From: Abelmoschus esculentus
Taxonomy: Eukaryota; Streptophyta; Magnoliopsida; Malvales; Malvaceae
Reading direction: 5' to 3'
Assembly: GCA_035048815.1 (NCBI GenBank)
Contig: JAUCBN010000043.1
Coordinates: 4,343,001-4,407,000, forward strand
Length of the DNA: 64,000 nt
Of the stretch, positions 46,579-58,728 are shown piece after piece. The translations under genes and the position numbers were made by a program. The first letter of the stretch is position 1; every line of letters starts with the position of its first letter. The notes under the pieces are model-generated. The model was not told the DNA's origin and searched no databases. It worked only from the letters and a program-made list of their open reading frames with translations.

Positions 46579-49500
46579 TCACGGGACAGCAATACCCTTC
46601 TTTACGAGCATATCATAAACTCTATCGATCTTGCTTGGTTCGATCTTGAATAAGCGATGAGCATCCGCTTTCTTACTAATGTTGCCATTGAAGATCTCTT
46701 CTGAAATGATCTGCAGCATCCTTAGATAAAGTGGTGGCGGCAACCGAATCTCACTGCACAGTCGCTTCTCCTGCAACCAATTCAACACAACCATCAATGG
46801 TTACAATTCGCTTAGTATCTCCAATCAAACTACAGTGAGATACAAGAGCATAGCAGATTGCATGTAAACTCCTACCTCAAGGCTAGACCTGTCAATGGAG
46901 TAAGTCTGGTTGATTTTGAGTAAGTTTAATTCGGGTTCTAAATTTTTTGGATTCAGATAATTTTAGGTAGGTTCAGTTCATTTGGGATTCCTAGTTCCTA
47001 CTCGAGTTTTCTGAGTCTGTTCATTCGGAATTCCATTCAAGAGACAGTGGAATGCCAGTTATTTTCAAATTACAATCATTCTGTGATTGGATTTTCGGTT
47101 TTGGGTTCAACTAGTTGACTTTTATGATCAAGTCAAGCTGGTTGATTTTGGATTTAGGTTAATTGGTCTAGAATTTCTAGTTAAGGTCAGAATTGACTGT
47201 TCACTCAAGGCTAAGGACTATACGGTAACATTTGAAACACAGCATCAGATCAGATGAAAATATAGAAGTTAGGGATATAACATTCTTACGGTTTCAGACA
47301 GTAACTGGATTTCAGCAAAACCCATTAAGTCTAAGTCTTTAGCATAACTTGAAGATGCCTGGCCACCTGGACCACCCTGGATTCCATCTTTTGCTCGGTG
47401 AGAACTCTCTTCAGCTTCCCTTTTCCTCTTTTGTTCAAGATATCGGTCTGCCTCGGCTGATGTTCGACAACCAGCAGCTCGGGCTTCCTGCATATAATTA
47501 TTTCAAATGACGATAATAAGTGGTCATATTATGAAGATTAGATATGTAAATACTGTAGAAAATGTGGCCAAGCAACAATTCCAGGCATAAAAAATACCTT
47601 GAGTTCTTCGATCCTTTTTAAAGTCCGGTGCTCAGCGATAACTGTCTGAAGCAATTCGTCATGTTCTTCCTTCGAATGAAAGCGCATGAAGACATCATAA
47701 TGTCGGCAAAGTGCCTTCTCCTCGGCAGACAAGTCCTTCTCAAAAGGATTAGGATATAACAAATTTCTTTCTAGTATGAAATCCTTTCTGCGCTTCCTCT
47801 CATCCAGCCTGACAGTACATTCATTTCAAGATTGAGGCAGAGAAAAGTATTGCCCATATCTTCCTATTAATTAACTATAAGAAATGTTTTGTTTTTCCCG
47901 GATGACAAGCATAATGGGAAATCAATTCAAGATCCAAAAAGTATATTCATAACTCCTTCGCCGACCCTGAAACCTTTTCACTTCTATGCAATATTATTCC
48001 CATGTGCTAACTTTTTACTTTTTAACTTCTTACAAGTTTACATGAATGGAATCAATTACCACTCCAGCATGAATCAGATTACTAACTGCCTACCTCTTTG
48101 AATAGATACGCAGCACTCGCAGCTTAAGCTCACGCTCCTCCTCAGTATCCGTTTCTTTAAATTCCATCTCAGCTAGTAACTGCTCGGCGTCATTGTCATA
48201 CTCGGGATCGAACTCCTGCCTCTTGGGGTTATAACCACTCAACTCAACTAAAGATGGACCTTCATTTCCCGGCAAATTTGGCTTCTTTCCCCCAAAATTT
48301 CTGTCAACTTGATGCTCTAAAAGACAATGATAACAATGAGCTATACTGGAATTGCAATATTAATATTATGATTATGAATCCATCCTTGGATAAACTTCAA
48401 TGGTGGATGACAATGAATGTCGATGTGAAGCAAATAAATGTTCCAACTTATGTTGCTACGATACTTGTGTCATACGCATGGATATGGATACACGATCTCT
48501 AACAGTTCTCCAAATGCATAAAATACATTTAGAAAATCTGATCAGACAAGTGTCCAACACATATCCATATTCGACAATCACACCGGAATCTGAGTAATAC
48601 AGGTACCAGCAACTTAATCTTTTGTCATATTCTCTACTAAGTCAATAGAGAACTAAGAAGATTAAAAGACCGAAGAAGACTCGTTAGAATTACAACCTTA
48701 GGCTTTTAGTCATTGGGTATAAGAGCAAAAGTGATCATTTTGTTCTTAAATGGCATAACATGTACGAAGCTACAAATGGCTCAGTAGTCAGTGACATATG
48801 GGCTATACATTTACCGGAATAATGATAATTAAAGGGAACAGAGAGAAAGTAAAAGATATCAGACCTTCCATTTTAACATAGCCATCTTTAACCTGGATCA
48901 TGTTTGATACCTTCATAACACCTGCCGGTGTTGTACTGTTACTGTTAGAACGCAACCCAGACTCTACATCTGAAGCTTGTATAAAAAAGGAAGCATGGGG
49001 ATCACAGTGATCAGATTATTTCCGTACATACTAAAATTAAGAATCTCCCAGCAGGGAAAGAAAATGATATATCAATGCTCACCTGCATTTAATCCAGATA
49101 GTAATCGACCACAACTACCACCTTCAACTCTGGGTAAATCAATAAAATTCACATAAGAAATAGTATAGATGAATAAAGATGATACAAACAGAGAGGAGAA
49201 TGGTATTCATACTTGACTCTTGAAGGTGAAAAAGGAGATTCATCTTTCACTGAAAGTTCCCCAAGCATGGGTCCTGAGTCACTCACAATAAATTAATGAA
49301 AGTATTTGCATTAACAAAAGGCATCGAACTATAATTAAGGAAACTTTTTTTCAGCACACGCAGCCTGCCTCAGACCATATTCACTTTATTTATCTTCTCT
49401 AGAGAGAATTTTATACCATGAAAATGAAAGAAAGTTTCAAGCAAAAAGGAAAAGAAAATGAACCCAAGGCTTACTCCAAGTGGTTTACCGACCTCTTCTA

Positions 49501-52500
49501 GGAGGAGGGTGCAAGGCTGGGGTTCACTCCCTAGCACTTGCAAAATTCCCTTCCCCAGTATCTCATACGCCTTGGAACTCCACCAAATAAAAAAGACGGT
49601 GGGTGAAGAACATATTGAAGATTATAGAAAGGAGAATAACTAAAAAGTTACTAACCTTTCTTGTCCTCAGTATGCCCTTTAGCCATTGCAAGAAGCTCTT
49701 TTCTATTTTTACCAACAACATGAGTCATATCCTTTGAAGAAAAAAGTTTGTTAAATCTTAACAATATTCATGAAAAGGCACAATTAATAAGGGATTTGAT
49801 AGTTTTAAGCTCTCATACTGGAAGAGGGAAGAACGGGGACTTGATATAAACATTAGTATAATGCTCAATGCACTTTTCCTTGCTCTTTGTGCCCACATGC
49901 TCAGCAACTTCTGCCCAGTCCCCAGGGCCATACATTTCAATTCCCTATAATTAGAAAGACAACAGAAACAAGATTGATTCCTTAACTCTTACACATATAA
50001 AATGCTGTACAGAACAAATCATGTACCTCTAGAAGTAATATTTCATCATCTGCATTCCAGTCAGGACAGATAAGGGGAAAAGATAAGTTGTCCTGTTTAT
50101 CAGAACTCATACGTCAGCACTTAACCATAACATAACCAAAGGTACAGCCTTAGATAGATGACACATAATCAATAGGCAATAAAAACTAATGTCACAATAT
50201 AGGAATCACTTCAACGCAGCTAAATGGACGTAAAAGATTTTTCAGCACAGGAAAAACTTCACCAAAAACTATTCATTAACATAAACCAGAAAAAAGGAAA
50301 ATTGGCAATTCAGTGCGTTTCAGGACAGGAGAAATTGTTTCCAGAAGGCATTTACTAACCATGACCCTGTAAGGATGGCTGCTTTTATGAGGTGTAACCT
50401 CAGCTCCAACAGAAAAGCACTCTATACATAGGTCGAAATCAGGACAAGTAGCACATTTGATACGGATTTTTCCTGTGATGTCTTTGTTGCAATAATTGCA
50501 GTGGTATAAAGCCCTTTTCCCTTCACTTGTTCCTTGACCTAGCACGAAAGGACATAAGATGGGGGGAAACGGAAAGGGTCAAAAATGCTCACGAATGAAC
50601 AAAGAAATTGTATCTAGAGGGTTAAATGCTAAGTAAAACAGTATTCTGATGAACAAAAAACATTTTAGCATTCTAGGGATGACCAATAATTTTAAAATAA
50701 TCACAAAATCAACAGCACCATACCATGCCGCTTATAATCTTGATAGCAGCTGATCCTAGCACTATATATCTAACCATTTGTTAGAACTTATACACATGCA
50801 AGATGTGCATAGCCAATCTGCTTTAGATAAATTTATGGCTCAACTTTTAAAAACTCTTTCTAGGTGTAACCTAAAGACAGATATGACAAAATAGAATATA
50901 AACTTTGTTACGTTTGGCAGCAACCTCTCTACATTCAGGGGGTCTTTACCAACTAGCTACTAGAAGAGTTAAATCTGGAAGGTTCCAAATATTTCGCAAT
51001 TCCTATTTCTCAAATAAATAAAATTGCCATTGTCGTCTCTTTACAACCTTGACACACTCTCCATAACTTCCCTACTATTAAATTTCCATTACTGGATAAA
51101 AACACAGATATCATGGTCATCTCATTTTTGTCAAATAATAGCATCATAAAAAAGGACTTTCTGCTGCATAAGGTAGAAAAGCACCTGAAGACGAAGATTC
51201 TAAAGTTTCTCCAGCAGATGCATTCTTTTTTCTCCTTGACCTGCATAACAAGAAAAGGGGTATTTAAATGAAGCAACCCAAAGGAGAGAACTATGAAAAC
51301 CATCGGCAACTGATATCACAGTAAGAAATACATGGAAAAAAGATGGTGTTAAGAAAACTAATAATTAATGATTATACCAACACACAGGAAAAAGCTGCAA
51401 GTTACCACAAGGAAAGCAAGACAACAATCATCCATCCTTTGTTATCATAAAATTCATTACAGCAAGAGATATAGATTCTGAGTATGTAAGATCCACCATA
51501 AGGAAGAAGCATCATAATAACTAAATGGAAGAGTAGATAATCAATTCCATTAAAACAAGCGGAGGAAAACAGAGAAAAAGTTAATTTAAAACAGCAACTG
51601 ACATATCAGGTTGCAGTAAATAGATGATATCCCTAATCATAGCCTCTGTTTATATTCTCAAAACTATTAGCAATTGCGAAATAGGTGAGTTGCATTATCA
51701 TCTCACAATGTATTTGTTATACCAAGATATGAGCAAAGCTACATGCCAAAGAAAGTTAAAGCCCACAAGAGCTGAAGCACTCAACATGATCAGCTTTCGA
51801 CCATAGAGAAAACCACCTAGTAGCACTACAAGTTGCTGCCGAATACCAGTTATTGAGTCAGGAAGGACCTCAAGCAACCAAGATTGCAAGGCTGGCAAGC
51901 TTGTGATCTAAACAGACCAGGATGTCAATATGGGCAGTGAAGCAGCCAATGAGCATCCATGATCCATCTAACAGCCCTTTGGACAGCCCAAATCCTAAAG
52001 CACGAATCTCCTCTCTACACTTTAGACTCCTTTACGTGCTTAAGTTTCTAGCTTCCCTCTACATCCAACAACACTGTGCTCACTTAATCAGAGGAGAGCA
52101 TATGCTTTAACACCCCTCTGGCTCATATTCATCTTGCAACAACCCATATTATCTAAACCCATACCTCATCTTCTCCAAACAGTCCCTCAACCCCAGTCAA
52201 TCACCAAAAGAGCATCAACCCTATTAGGATTCATTTGAACACTTTAAAAACAGTTCCTTGTGTTCTTTTAACGACTCAAAAAAATGAAGTAACCCAAAAT
52301 GCAAAAGTTCAAACTCAAACCAACAGATATAACTTCTGAAAACAATGTTCGCCCTTCACCATGCAAACTCAAGTGCAGATAATTTGAAGTGCAAGATTAT
52401 TTGAAAAATATAATTTCACACAATAATTCATCAAAATGGGAAAATTAAAGAAAGGAAAAGAAGGCTAACCTCTGGGTTGGGTCCTCATCAGCAGAGTGAA

Positions 52501-52522
52501 AATTCCCGCGAGAGCGACCCAT
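46579..52522 (-). CDS. ADA2B: transcriptional adaptor ADA2b
   Basis: Thirteen exons on the minus strand give 532 residues: 52522-52470, 51240-51185, 50538-50360, 50092-50027, 49944-49819, 49731-49656, 49273-49213, 49129-49083, 48975-48865, 48316-48094, 47808-47598, 47487-47290, 46770-46579. A ZZ zinc finger (about 46-96) has CNYC, CATCPDFDLCIEC and HKSSHPYRVM. A SANT/Myb domain (about 104-150) has DDEILLLEGIEMYG and WAEVAEHVGTKSKEKC. The middle block EFDPEYDNDAEQLLAEMEF and the C-terminal SWIRM domain ending DRVYDMLVKKGIAVP complete the ADA2 plan. The MGRSRGNF start matches plant ADA2b. The protein joins GCN5 acetyltransferase in the SAGA complex and is linked to cold and growth responses. 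Longer than Arabidopsis ADA2b (487) mainly through a Ser/Asn-rich stretch from exons 8 and 9. Confidence 0.95.
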
Positions 52523-53581
52523 TGAAATTTGAAGTACTGAACCCTAGTTTCTCAGGAATGTAAGAAACTTTGCCAAAGGAAGAGCGGCTTACAAAAAAGA
52601 AGAGAAGAAAGGGGTATCAATTTTCTGGGTTTAGCTGAATTTCATACAATTCCCAGAAATTTTAAATCTTTATGAAGATTGGGAATTGGACGAATCTATA
52701 TGCTCTTATCTTAATTAATTACACTGTCAATTTCAAACCGCTTCTTCTGTTTTTCGTTCTTAAATTTATTAGCCTTAAATTAAAAAAATAAAAATAAAAT
52801 TGAATCAATCTCTAAACCTTTTGAACCCATTCTTATAATAAAAATTAAATTAATTACGTCCTCAAATTAAAAATTCAAATCAATTAATTTTTTTAGTAAT
52901 TTTAAGTTTTTTATAAAATAATAATTTAGTATATATATCACGTTACAGAATTAAAATATATTTTATAATAGATAAACTAAGATGATGTGTGATACTTTTC
53001 AAGATTTTATTTTTAAAATTTAGCGAAACTTGTTTCAAAATTTAAGAATATTATTTTTTTGAAATCTTTAAGCTTATTTAAAAATAAAAATTATTAAAAT
53101 TTGAAAACATATTATTTTTTCAAAAATTCTAAAATATCAAATCAGTCATCCCATTGAAACAAATAATAAAATATAAAAAATATAAGAAATTAAAAATAAT
53201 TTTTATTATTAATATTCGATAACGATGCCAAAAACTTGTATAATTTAAGTATAACACAAGCAGTAACTATAAACAAAGGATTGAATAAACACCGAAATTG
53301 AATTAAAAACTAAAATAAATAATAACAGTTATTTTTCTGTGAAAATAGCAAAACGAATGATCAAACCTAATAAAATAAAATAAAATTTATACATAAATAA
53401 ATAAAAATATAATTAAATTTATTTAAATCTAAACAATAATTCAAATAAAAGAGAAATAAAATATATTACTTTTCAATATTTATTAATGAACTTTTTAATA
53501 ATAATTAATTACCAGATATTTAAAATTAATAAAAATTAGAAATATAATTTTAATAAAAAGTAATTTAAACACTTAAATATA
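52523..53581. other. divergent promoter of ADA2b, AT-rich
   Basis: The ADA2b leader and promoter lie at the left. The rest is low-complexity AT-rich DNA without a gene. Confidence 0.45.
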
Positions 53582-53589
53582 AAAAATAA

Positions 53590-53903
53590 GGGTAAACTAT
53601 ATAAATAGCCTCTTGACTATAACTAAATTATGTTTTACATCCTTTGACTATCAAATGTTATAAATTGGTCTATTGATTATCTTTTTTGATACAAAATGAT
53701 CATGTGTTGTTAAAAATTTGACGGAAAATTAATTTGGACGTTAATATACTGACTTGGATAACCATGTTGCATCATAATCTCTATAATTTAAGTCAGCACA
53801 TTAACGTTCATATCAGTCTCTCATCAAATTTATAATATTTAATAATCATAGAATATAAAAGATAATTGATATATAATCAAGGGACCATTTATGTAGTTTA
53901 GCC
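53590..53903. mobile_element. MITE with exact 8-bp flanking duplication
   Basis: Left end GGGTAAACTATATAAATAG pairs with the right end reversed, GGCTAAACTACATAAATGG, and pairing goes on with CC(T/C)CTTGA(C/T)TATA. AAAAATAA stands directly outside both ends (53582-53589 and 53904-53911). About 314 bp, non-coding, in the promoter space shared by ADA2b and the PPR gene. Confidence 0.7.
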
Positions 53904-54137
53904 AAAAATAATCACTTGTTTTTTTTTTGAGAACAGTCTGAGTTTAACTGGACAAGAATTACGATCGACTTTTCGAGACGAGTTGTTTGCCAGCACATTG
54001 TCTAATCTATCCCTTGATCATAACTGATCTCTGCCATTACTAATTTCTCTGTGATTCTCGGCACAATCGGTAAATATCTCTTTAGAAATCGCTCGTTTTC
54101 TTCTTCCTTGTACTCACAGTTCCTATGAACAAAGGGA

Positions 54138-56279
54138 ATGTCGAAATCTCGCGCGCTTTTTTTAAAAAAATCCAAACAATCAAGGATCCTTTTCGGAATA
54201 TCAATCTTCCTTCCCTTTTGTAAGACAAATGTTAAAGTAGTCTCGAAATTTTTCACTACGATTTCTAGTAATGGAAACTCACGCTACCCCAGGTGTAAAT
54301 TTTTATTCTCCGATCTCCTAAAGAACCAAAGATTGGATGAAGCCCGTGAGGTGTTAAACAAAATCCCATTCCCTGGGGTGTATTTATACACCATGATAAT
54401 TAATGGGTATGCGCAAAATTATAGACTTGATGATGCAATTCAACTGTTCGAGAAAACGCCTGTGAGAGATACCGTTTCTTGGAATTCAATGATTAAAGGG
54501 TGTTTGAATTGTGGGGATTTAGTTACGGCCAAGAAGTTTTTCGATGAAATGCCTGAACGGAATGTTGTTTCTTGGACGACAATTGTAAATGGATACTTGC
54601 AATTTGGGAAGATCGAAGTGGCTGAAAGGTTGTTTTTTGAGATGCCGGTGAAGGATGTTGCAGCTTGGAATTCAATGATTTATGGGTATTTGAAGTTTGG
54701 GAGAGTTGATGACGCGGTTAATTTGTTCAGGAAGATGCCATCTAGGAATGTGATTTCATGGACTTCAATGATTGATGGGTTAGATTATAATGGAAGAACT
54801 GATGAAGCTTTAATCTTTTATAAAAAGATGGCTGCTTCTGGTGTTCAACAGAGTTCAAACACGCTTTCTTGCGTGTTGAAAGCTTGTGCAAATGTAATGG
54901 CTTTGCATTTGGGTGTTCAGGCTCATGGTCAAATTGTTAAGTTGGGATTTTGTCTTGATGAATTTATATGTGCTTCGCTTTTAACTTTTTATTCAAACTG
55001 CAAGCAAATGGAAAATGCTTGCAAGGTTTTCAATGAGAAATTGCATGACAATGTAGTAATATGGACAGCTCTCTTAACTGGTTATGGCTTGAACCATAAG
55101 CATGGACATGCATTGATGGTTTTTGGCGACATGATACGAATGGCTGTCCTCCCAAATCAATCGTCTTTCACTAGTGCTTTGAATTCATGCAGTGGATTGG
55201 AGGCTCTGGACAAGGGTAAAGCAATCCATGCCATGGCCGTCAAGCTAGGTTTGGACTCTGATGTATTTGTTGGTAATTCTCTAGTTGTAATGTATACTGT
55301 GTGTGGGAATATTAATGATTCTGTAGCTGCATTCAAGAATATTGGTGAGAAAAATGTTGTCTCGTGGAACTCCGTTATCGTTGGATCCGCACAGCATGGC
55401 CAAGGTATGTTGGCTCTCACACTCTTTACTCGAATGATACGTGATGAAGTTGATCCAGATGAGATTACATTTACGGGGTTGCTCTCTGCTTGCAGCCATT
55501 CTGGAATGTTGCAAAAGGCCAGACGCTTTTTCGAGTATATGAATCGATATAAATCCACTGTGATAAAGCTACCGCACTATGTTTGCATGGTTGATGTCCT
55601 GGGTAGATGTGGGAAATTGGAAGAAGCAGAGGAGCTAATTAATAATATGCAGGTAAAGCCTAATTCTATAGTATGGCTATCTTTGCTGAGTGCTTGTAGG
55701 ATGCATTCAAACCTAGGAGTGGCTGAAAGAGCTGCGGAATCCATTCTTAATCTAGAACCGAATTGCAGTGCTGCTTATGTTTTGTTGTCGAATGTATATG
55801 CTTGTGCTGGTAAATGGAGTGATGTCTCGAGAATGAGACTACGGATGAAACAAAGAGGGATCATGAAACAACCGGGTTGCAGTTGGGTTACTTTGAGGGG
55901 AATCCGGCATGAGTTTGTTTCTGCAGATAGGTCTCACCCTCTCAGTGAGAAAATATATCAAAAGCTTGATTGGTTGGGAGGAAAGTTGAAGGAGTTTGGC
56001 CATGTTCCAGATGAGAGGTTTGCCCTGCATGATGTAGAGGAGGAGCAAAAGCTGGAGATGTTATCATATCACAGTGAGAGGCTTGCCATTGCATTTGGAT
56101 TGGTGGCTACTGCAGACGGAAGATCGATAACGGTGATGAAGAATCTTCGTGTATGCGGCGATTGTCACAGTGCCATTAAGCTCATAGCAAAGATCGTTGG
56201 CCGTGAGATCATCGTAAGAGATTCTACCCGCTTTCATCACTTTCGAAATGGGATGTGCTCTTGTGGGGACTATTGGTAG
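54138..56279 (+). CDS. PPR protein with E and DYW domains (organelle RNA editing)
   Basis: An intronless gene of 713 residues, normal for this class. The N-terminus is basic and hydroxylated with few acids (KKSKQSR...), a likely mitochondrial targeting sequence. About a dozen PLS-type repeats follow from residue 55 to 520, with repeated VSWN/TSMI, DEMPERNVVSWT and CGKLEEAEELI. The E region precedes a complete DYW domain with the HSERLAIAFG zinc-binding/catalytic box, CGDCHSAIK and the terminal CSCGDYW. DYW proteins bind a specific organelle RNA and deaminate C to U. It resembles Arabidopsis At5g46460, from memory, which is annotated mitochondrial. The start at 54138 is the first ATG of the frame that gives a targeting peptide. 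It is transcribed away from ADA2b. Confidence 0.95.
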   Translation: MSKSRALFLKKSKQSRILFGISIFLPFCKTNVKVVSKFFTTISSNGNSRYPRCKFLFSDLLKNQRLDEAREVLNKIPFPGVYLYTMIINGYAQNYRLDDAIQLFEKTPVRDTVSWNSMIKGCLNCGDLVTAKKFFDEMPERNVVSWTTIVNGYLQFGKIEVAERLFFEMPVKDVAAWNSMIYGYLKFGRVDDAVNLFRKMPSRNVISWTSMIDGLDYNGRTDEALIFYKKMAASGVQQSSNTLSCVLKACANVMALHLGVQAHGQIVKLGFCLDEFICASLLTFYSNCKQMENACKVFNEKLHDNVVIWTALLTGYGLNHKHGHALMVFGDMIRMAVLPNQSSFTSALNSCSGLEALDKGKAIHAMAVKLGLDSDVFVGNSLVVMYTVCGNINDSVAAFKNIGEKNVVSWNSVIVGSAQHGQGMLALTLFTRMIRDEVDPDEITFTGLLSACSHSGMLQKARRFFEYMNRYKSTVIKLPHYVCMVDVLGRCGKLEEAEELINNMQVKPNSIVWLSLLSACRMHSNLGVAERAAESILNLEPNCSAAYVLLSNVYACAGKWSDVSRMRLRMKQRGIMKQPGCSWVTLRGIRHEFVSADRSHPLSEKIYQKLDWLGGKLKEFGHVPDERFALHDVEEEQKLEMLSYHSERLAIAFGLVATADGRSITVMKNLRVCGDCHSAIKLIAKIVGREIIVRDSTRFHHFRNGMCSCGDYW

Positions 56280-57355
56280 CAAATTACAAAGATTTTTCAT
56301 ATTAATATCATTTTGATCTTCCAAAACAACCTTGTTATTAGATGATTGAGAAAAGACAAATTCATGGTGTTCTTGAGACCAGGGATGGAGGCACATGGTA
56401 GTAGGCAGAGTCGGAGAAACCAGGCCATTAAAGGACCACTGACGGAAGCAGATCCACACCAGATACAACTTCACCTGTTTGAAGTAAAATAAAGAGAGAG
56501 AAAAAACCGAGAATGACCGAATATCGGAAAATTTTAATAATTTTAGAGCTTTGAACGAGAGATTAATCCAAATATTGAGAAAAATATTGAAACCATTTGT
56601 TGGTTTATAAATATACAGACGTACATGACTAAGGTAATATAAATATTCTAATTGGTTTAGTCCTTCTTAGGTTTGTAGATATTTTGACCAAAATTTAAGA
56701 TATATTTTTTTCTTAAAGTATATATTTATCAAATTTTATTTTAGAATTAAAAAGATAATTTTAAAAGTTATCTTTAGTTGAGATCGTAATTTTAAAAATT
56801 ATCTCTAAAAGAATAAATCGATTATTAATATTAAATGCCCTATTAAGTCAAATTTTTAATGGAATCCTTATAAATAACATTTTTTTTTTGTTTTAACACA
56901 TTACAGAACTTTTTTATTGTTTTATTTTGTGCTTTTCTCAAAATTATTTTTTTTAAAATTATTTTTAATAACGAATTCAAGGGTTAATTCGTGATCTTTA
57001 TAATAGTGTAACTGTGGCTATCATATGTTATTATATCTTGAGAGACAGACGATCAACGAATTCTATTACAACTTCAGTTAAATTACTTTCGTACAGGTTC
57101 AATTCGTTTTTAATTTCGTTAAATTGGTTTGGTGAACTCACAATTATATATATTTTCTTGATTTTGTATTGTTAGATAAATAATAATCAATATTTATTTT
57201 ATTATATTATATCTTAGATTAATGCTTTATCTAATATTCTTAAGAGAATTTGCCTACTCGACAAATTATCTCTGAAAATCAAGACTTACCAATCAAACAT
57301 TTACAACATTTATATGCGGTTGATATGCTTTAAATTTTATATGTATTTAATGCGG
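56280..57355. other. PPR 3' flank and AT-rich spacer
   Basis: No gene recognised; AT-rich sequence from 56690 on. Confidence 0.45.
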
Positions 57356-57616
57356 AAATTATATTATAGGTAAGTTTTATTATGTGTTCATAGGTTCAAT
57401 CACTAAAAAATATTTATTTTATCAATTTTTTTATGTCATGTTTTTTCCTAAGTGAATCTTCACTTAAAAATCTGTTTTTAAAATAAATTAACAGTAAATA
57501 TAAGTAAAGATTCATTTAAAAAATATGACACGAAAAAAATAATAAAATAAATAATTTTTAGTGGTTGATCTCATAAATAACGTGATGATTTTACTTTTAA
57601 TATTTATGAAGGAAAT
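57356..57616. mobile_element. TIR element, family B
   Basis: Two arms of about 110 bases pair: GGTTCAATCACTAAAAAATA...ATGTCATG on the left and CATATGACACG-like...TTTTTAGTGGTTGATCTC on the right. The shared TAGTGGTTGATCTCATAAATAACGTGAT motif recurs in relics near 40440, 40860 and 61680. Outer ends read GGAAATTATATTATAGG and, reversed, GGAAATT... less clearly. Confidence 0.6.
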
Positions 57617-57923
57617 TAATTCGGGTTTGATAACACACGTTTATAACCCGAGTGAAAGCCACGAGATCAGTAAATAATGACTCTTCAGATGGAAAATAGA
57701 CCGTGTTGGCAAGGCAAAGATTTGTCTGGTTTTAAACTTGGAATACAATTAGTATTAGTTACGTAAATCCTTAGTTATGGTAATATTAGAAACATGAATG
57801 TCATTGTTTATTGAAAAGGAAATTAAAATAATTAATAATACATATCTACATATTCTTGGTAATTTTATTACGAGACCAAAATAAAAGCAAACTAAAAATT
57901 GAATAATCTTATTAAAAATATTT

Positions 57924-58513
57924 GGATAAACTATTTTAATGATCACCCAATTAAATGAAGATATTAACTTTGATCATCGAACTATCGAACACGTTGATCA
58001 AACTATTCAACTTATTGAATTGATATATTTTGGTCCTTGTCGTTAAAATTTAAATGGAAGGGTGATGGAACGATAACGTGGTCATTAATAAAAATCTGAA
58101 AAATTATATATTTAGTCCATATTATTTATCTACTAAATTAATTTAGTCCTAATTTTAATCAAATTAAATAATATTAATCATTCAATCGGATCAATGATAC
58201 ATGTCATCATCTGATTGATCCGATTGGATGATTAATATTATTTAATTTAATTACAATTAAGATTAAATTAATTTAATAGATTTTAATTAACGGCCACGTT
58301 ATCATCCCGTCACCTTCCGTTTAAATTTTAACGATAATGACCAAAATAGATCAATTTAATAAGTTAAGTAATTTGGTTGACGAATTCGATAGTTCAATGA
58401 CCAAAATAGGTATCACCAATTAGTTTGGTGATTATTGAAGTAGTTTACTTAAAAGTTTAATGATTAAAATGAATACATTTTAAAAGTTTAGTGACCACCA
58501 ATGTACTTTATCC
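57924..58513. mobile_element. 590-bp fold-back element
   Basis: The two halves form one long imperfect palindrome centred near 58195. GTTAAAATTTAAATGGAAGG with GATAACGTGG on the left pairs with CCACGTTATC and CCTTCCGTTTAAATTTTAAC on the right. The left end GGATAAACTATTTTAATGATCACC is echoed on the right twice, near 58455 and at 58490-58513, so the right terminus looks duplicated. No exact target duplication seen. Confidence 0.7.
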
Positions 58514-58728
58514 TTAAATTCAATATCCTTGGTGCCTGTAGCCTACCCCACACATGTAGGGATTCAAAGTTGGATGGGGTCAGAATGAAGGAACGTAAAC
58601 GTCCCGTCCGGAACCACATCGAACCCTGAACCGTTCACGTGGCGCCATGGCTTTCGCTCCAAAGCAACTCAGCTCCATTCATACATTCATACGGTCCGGA
58701 TGCATCCCCAGGTTCTGCATCACTCAGA

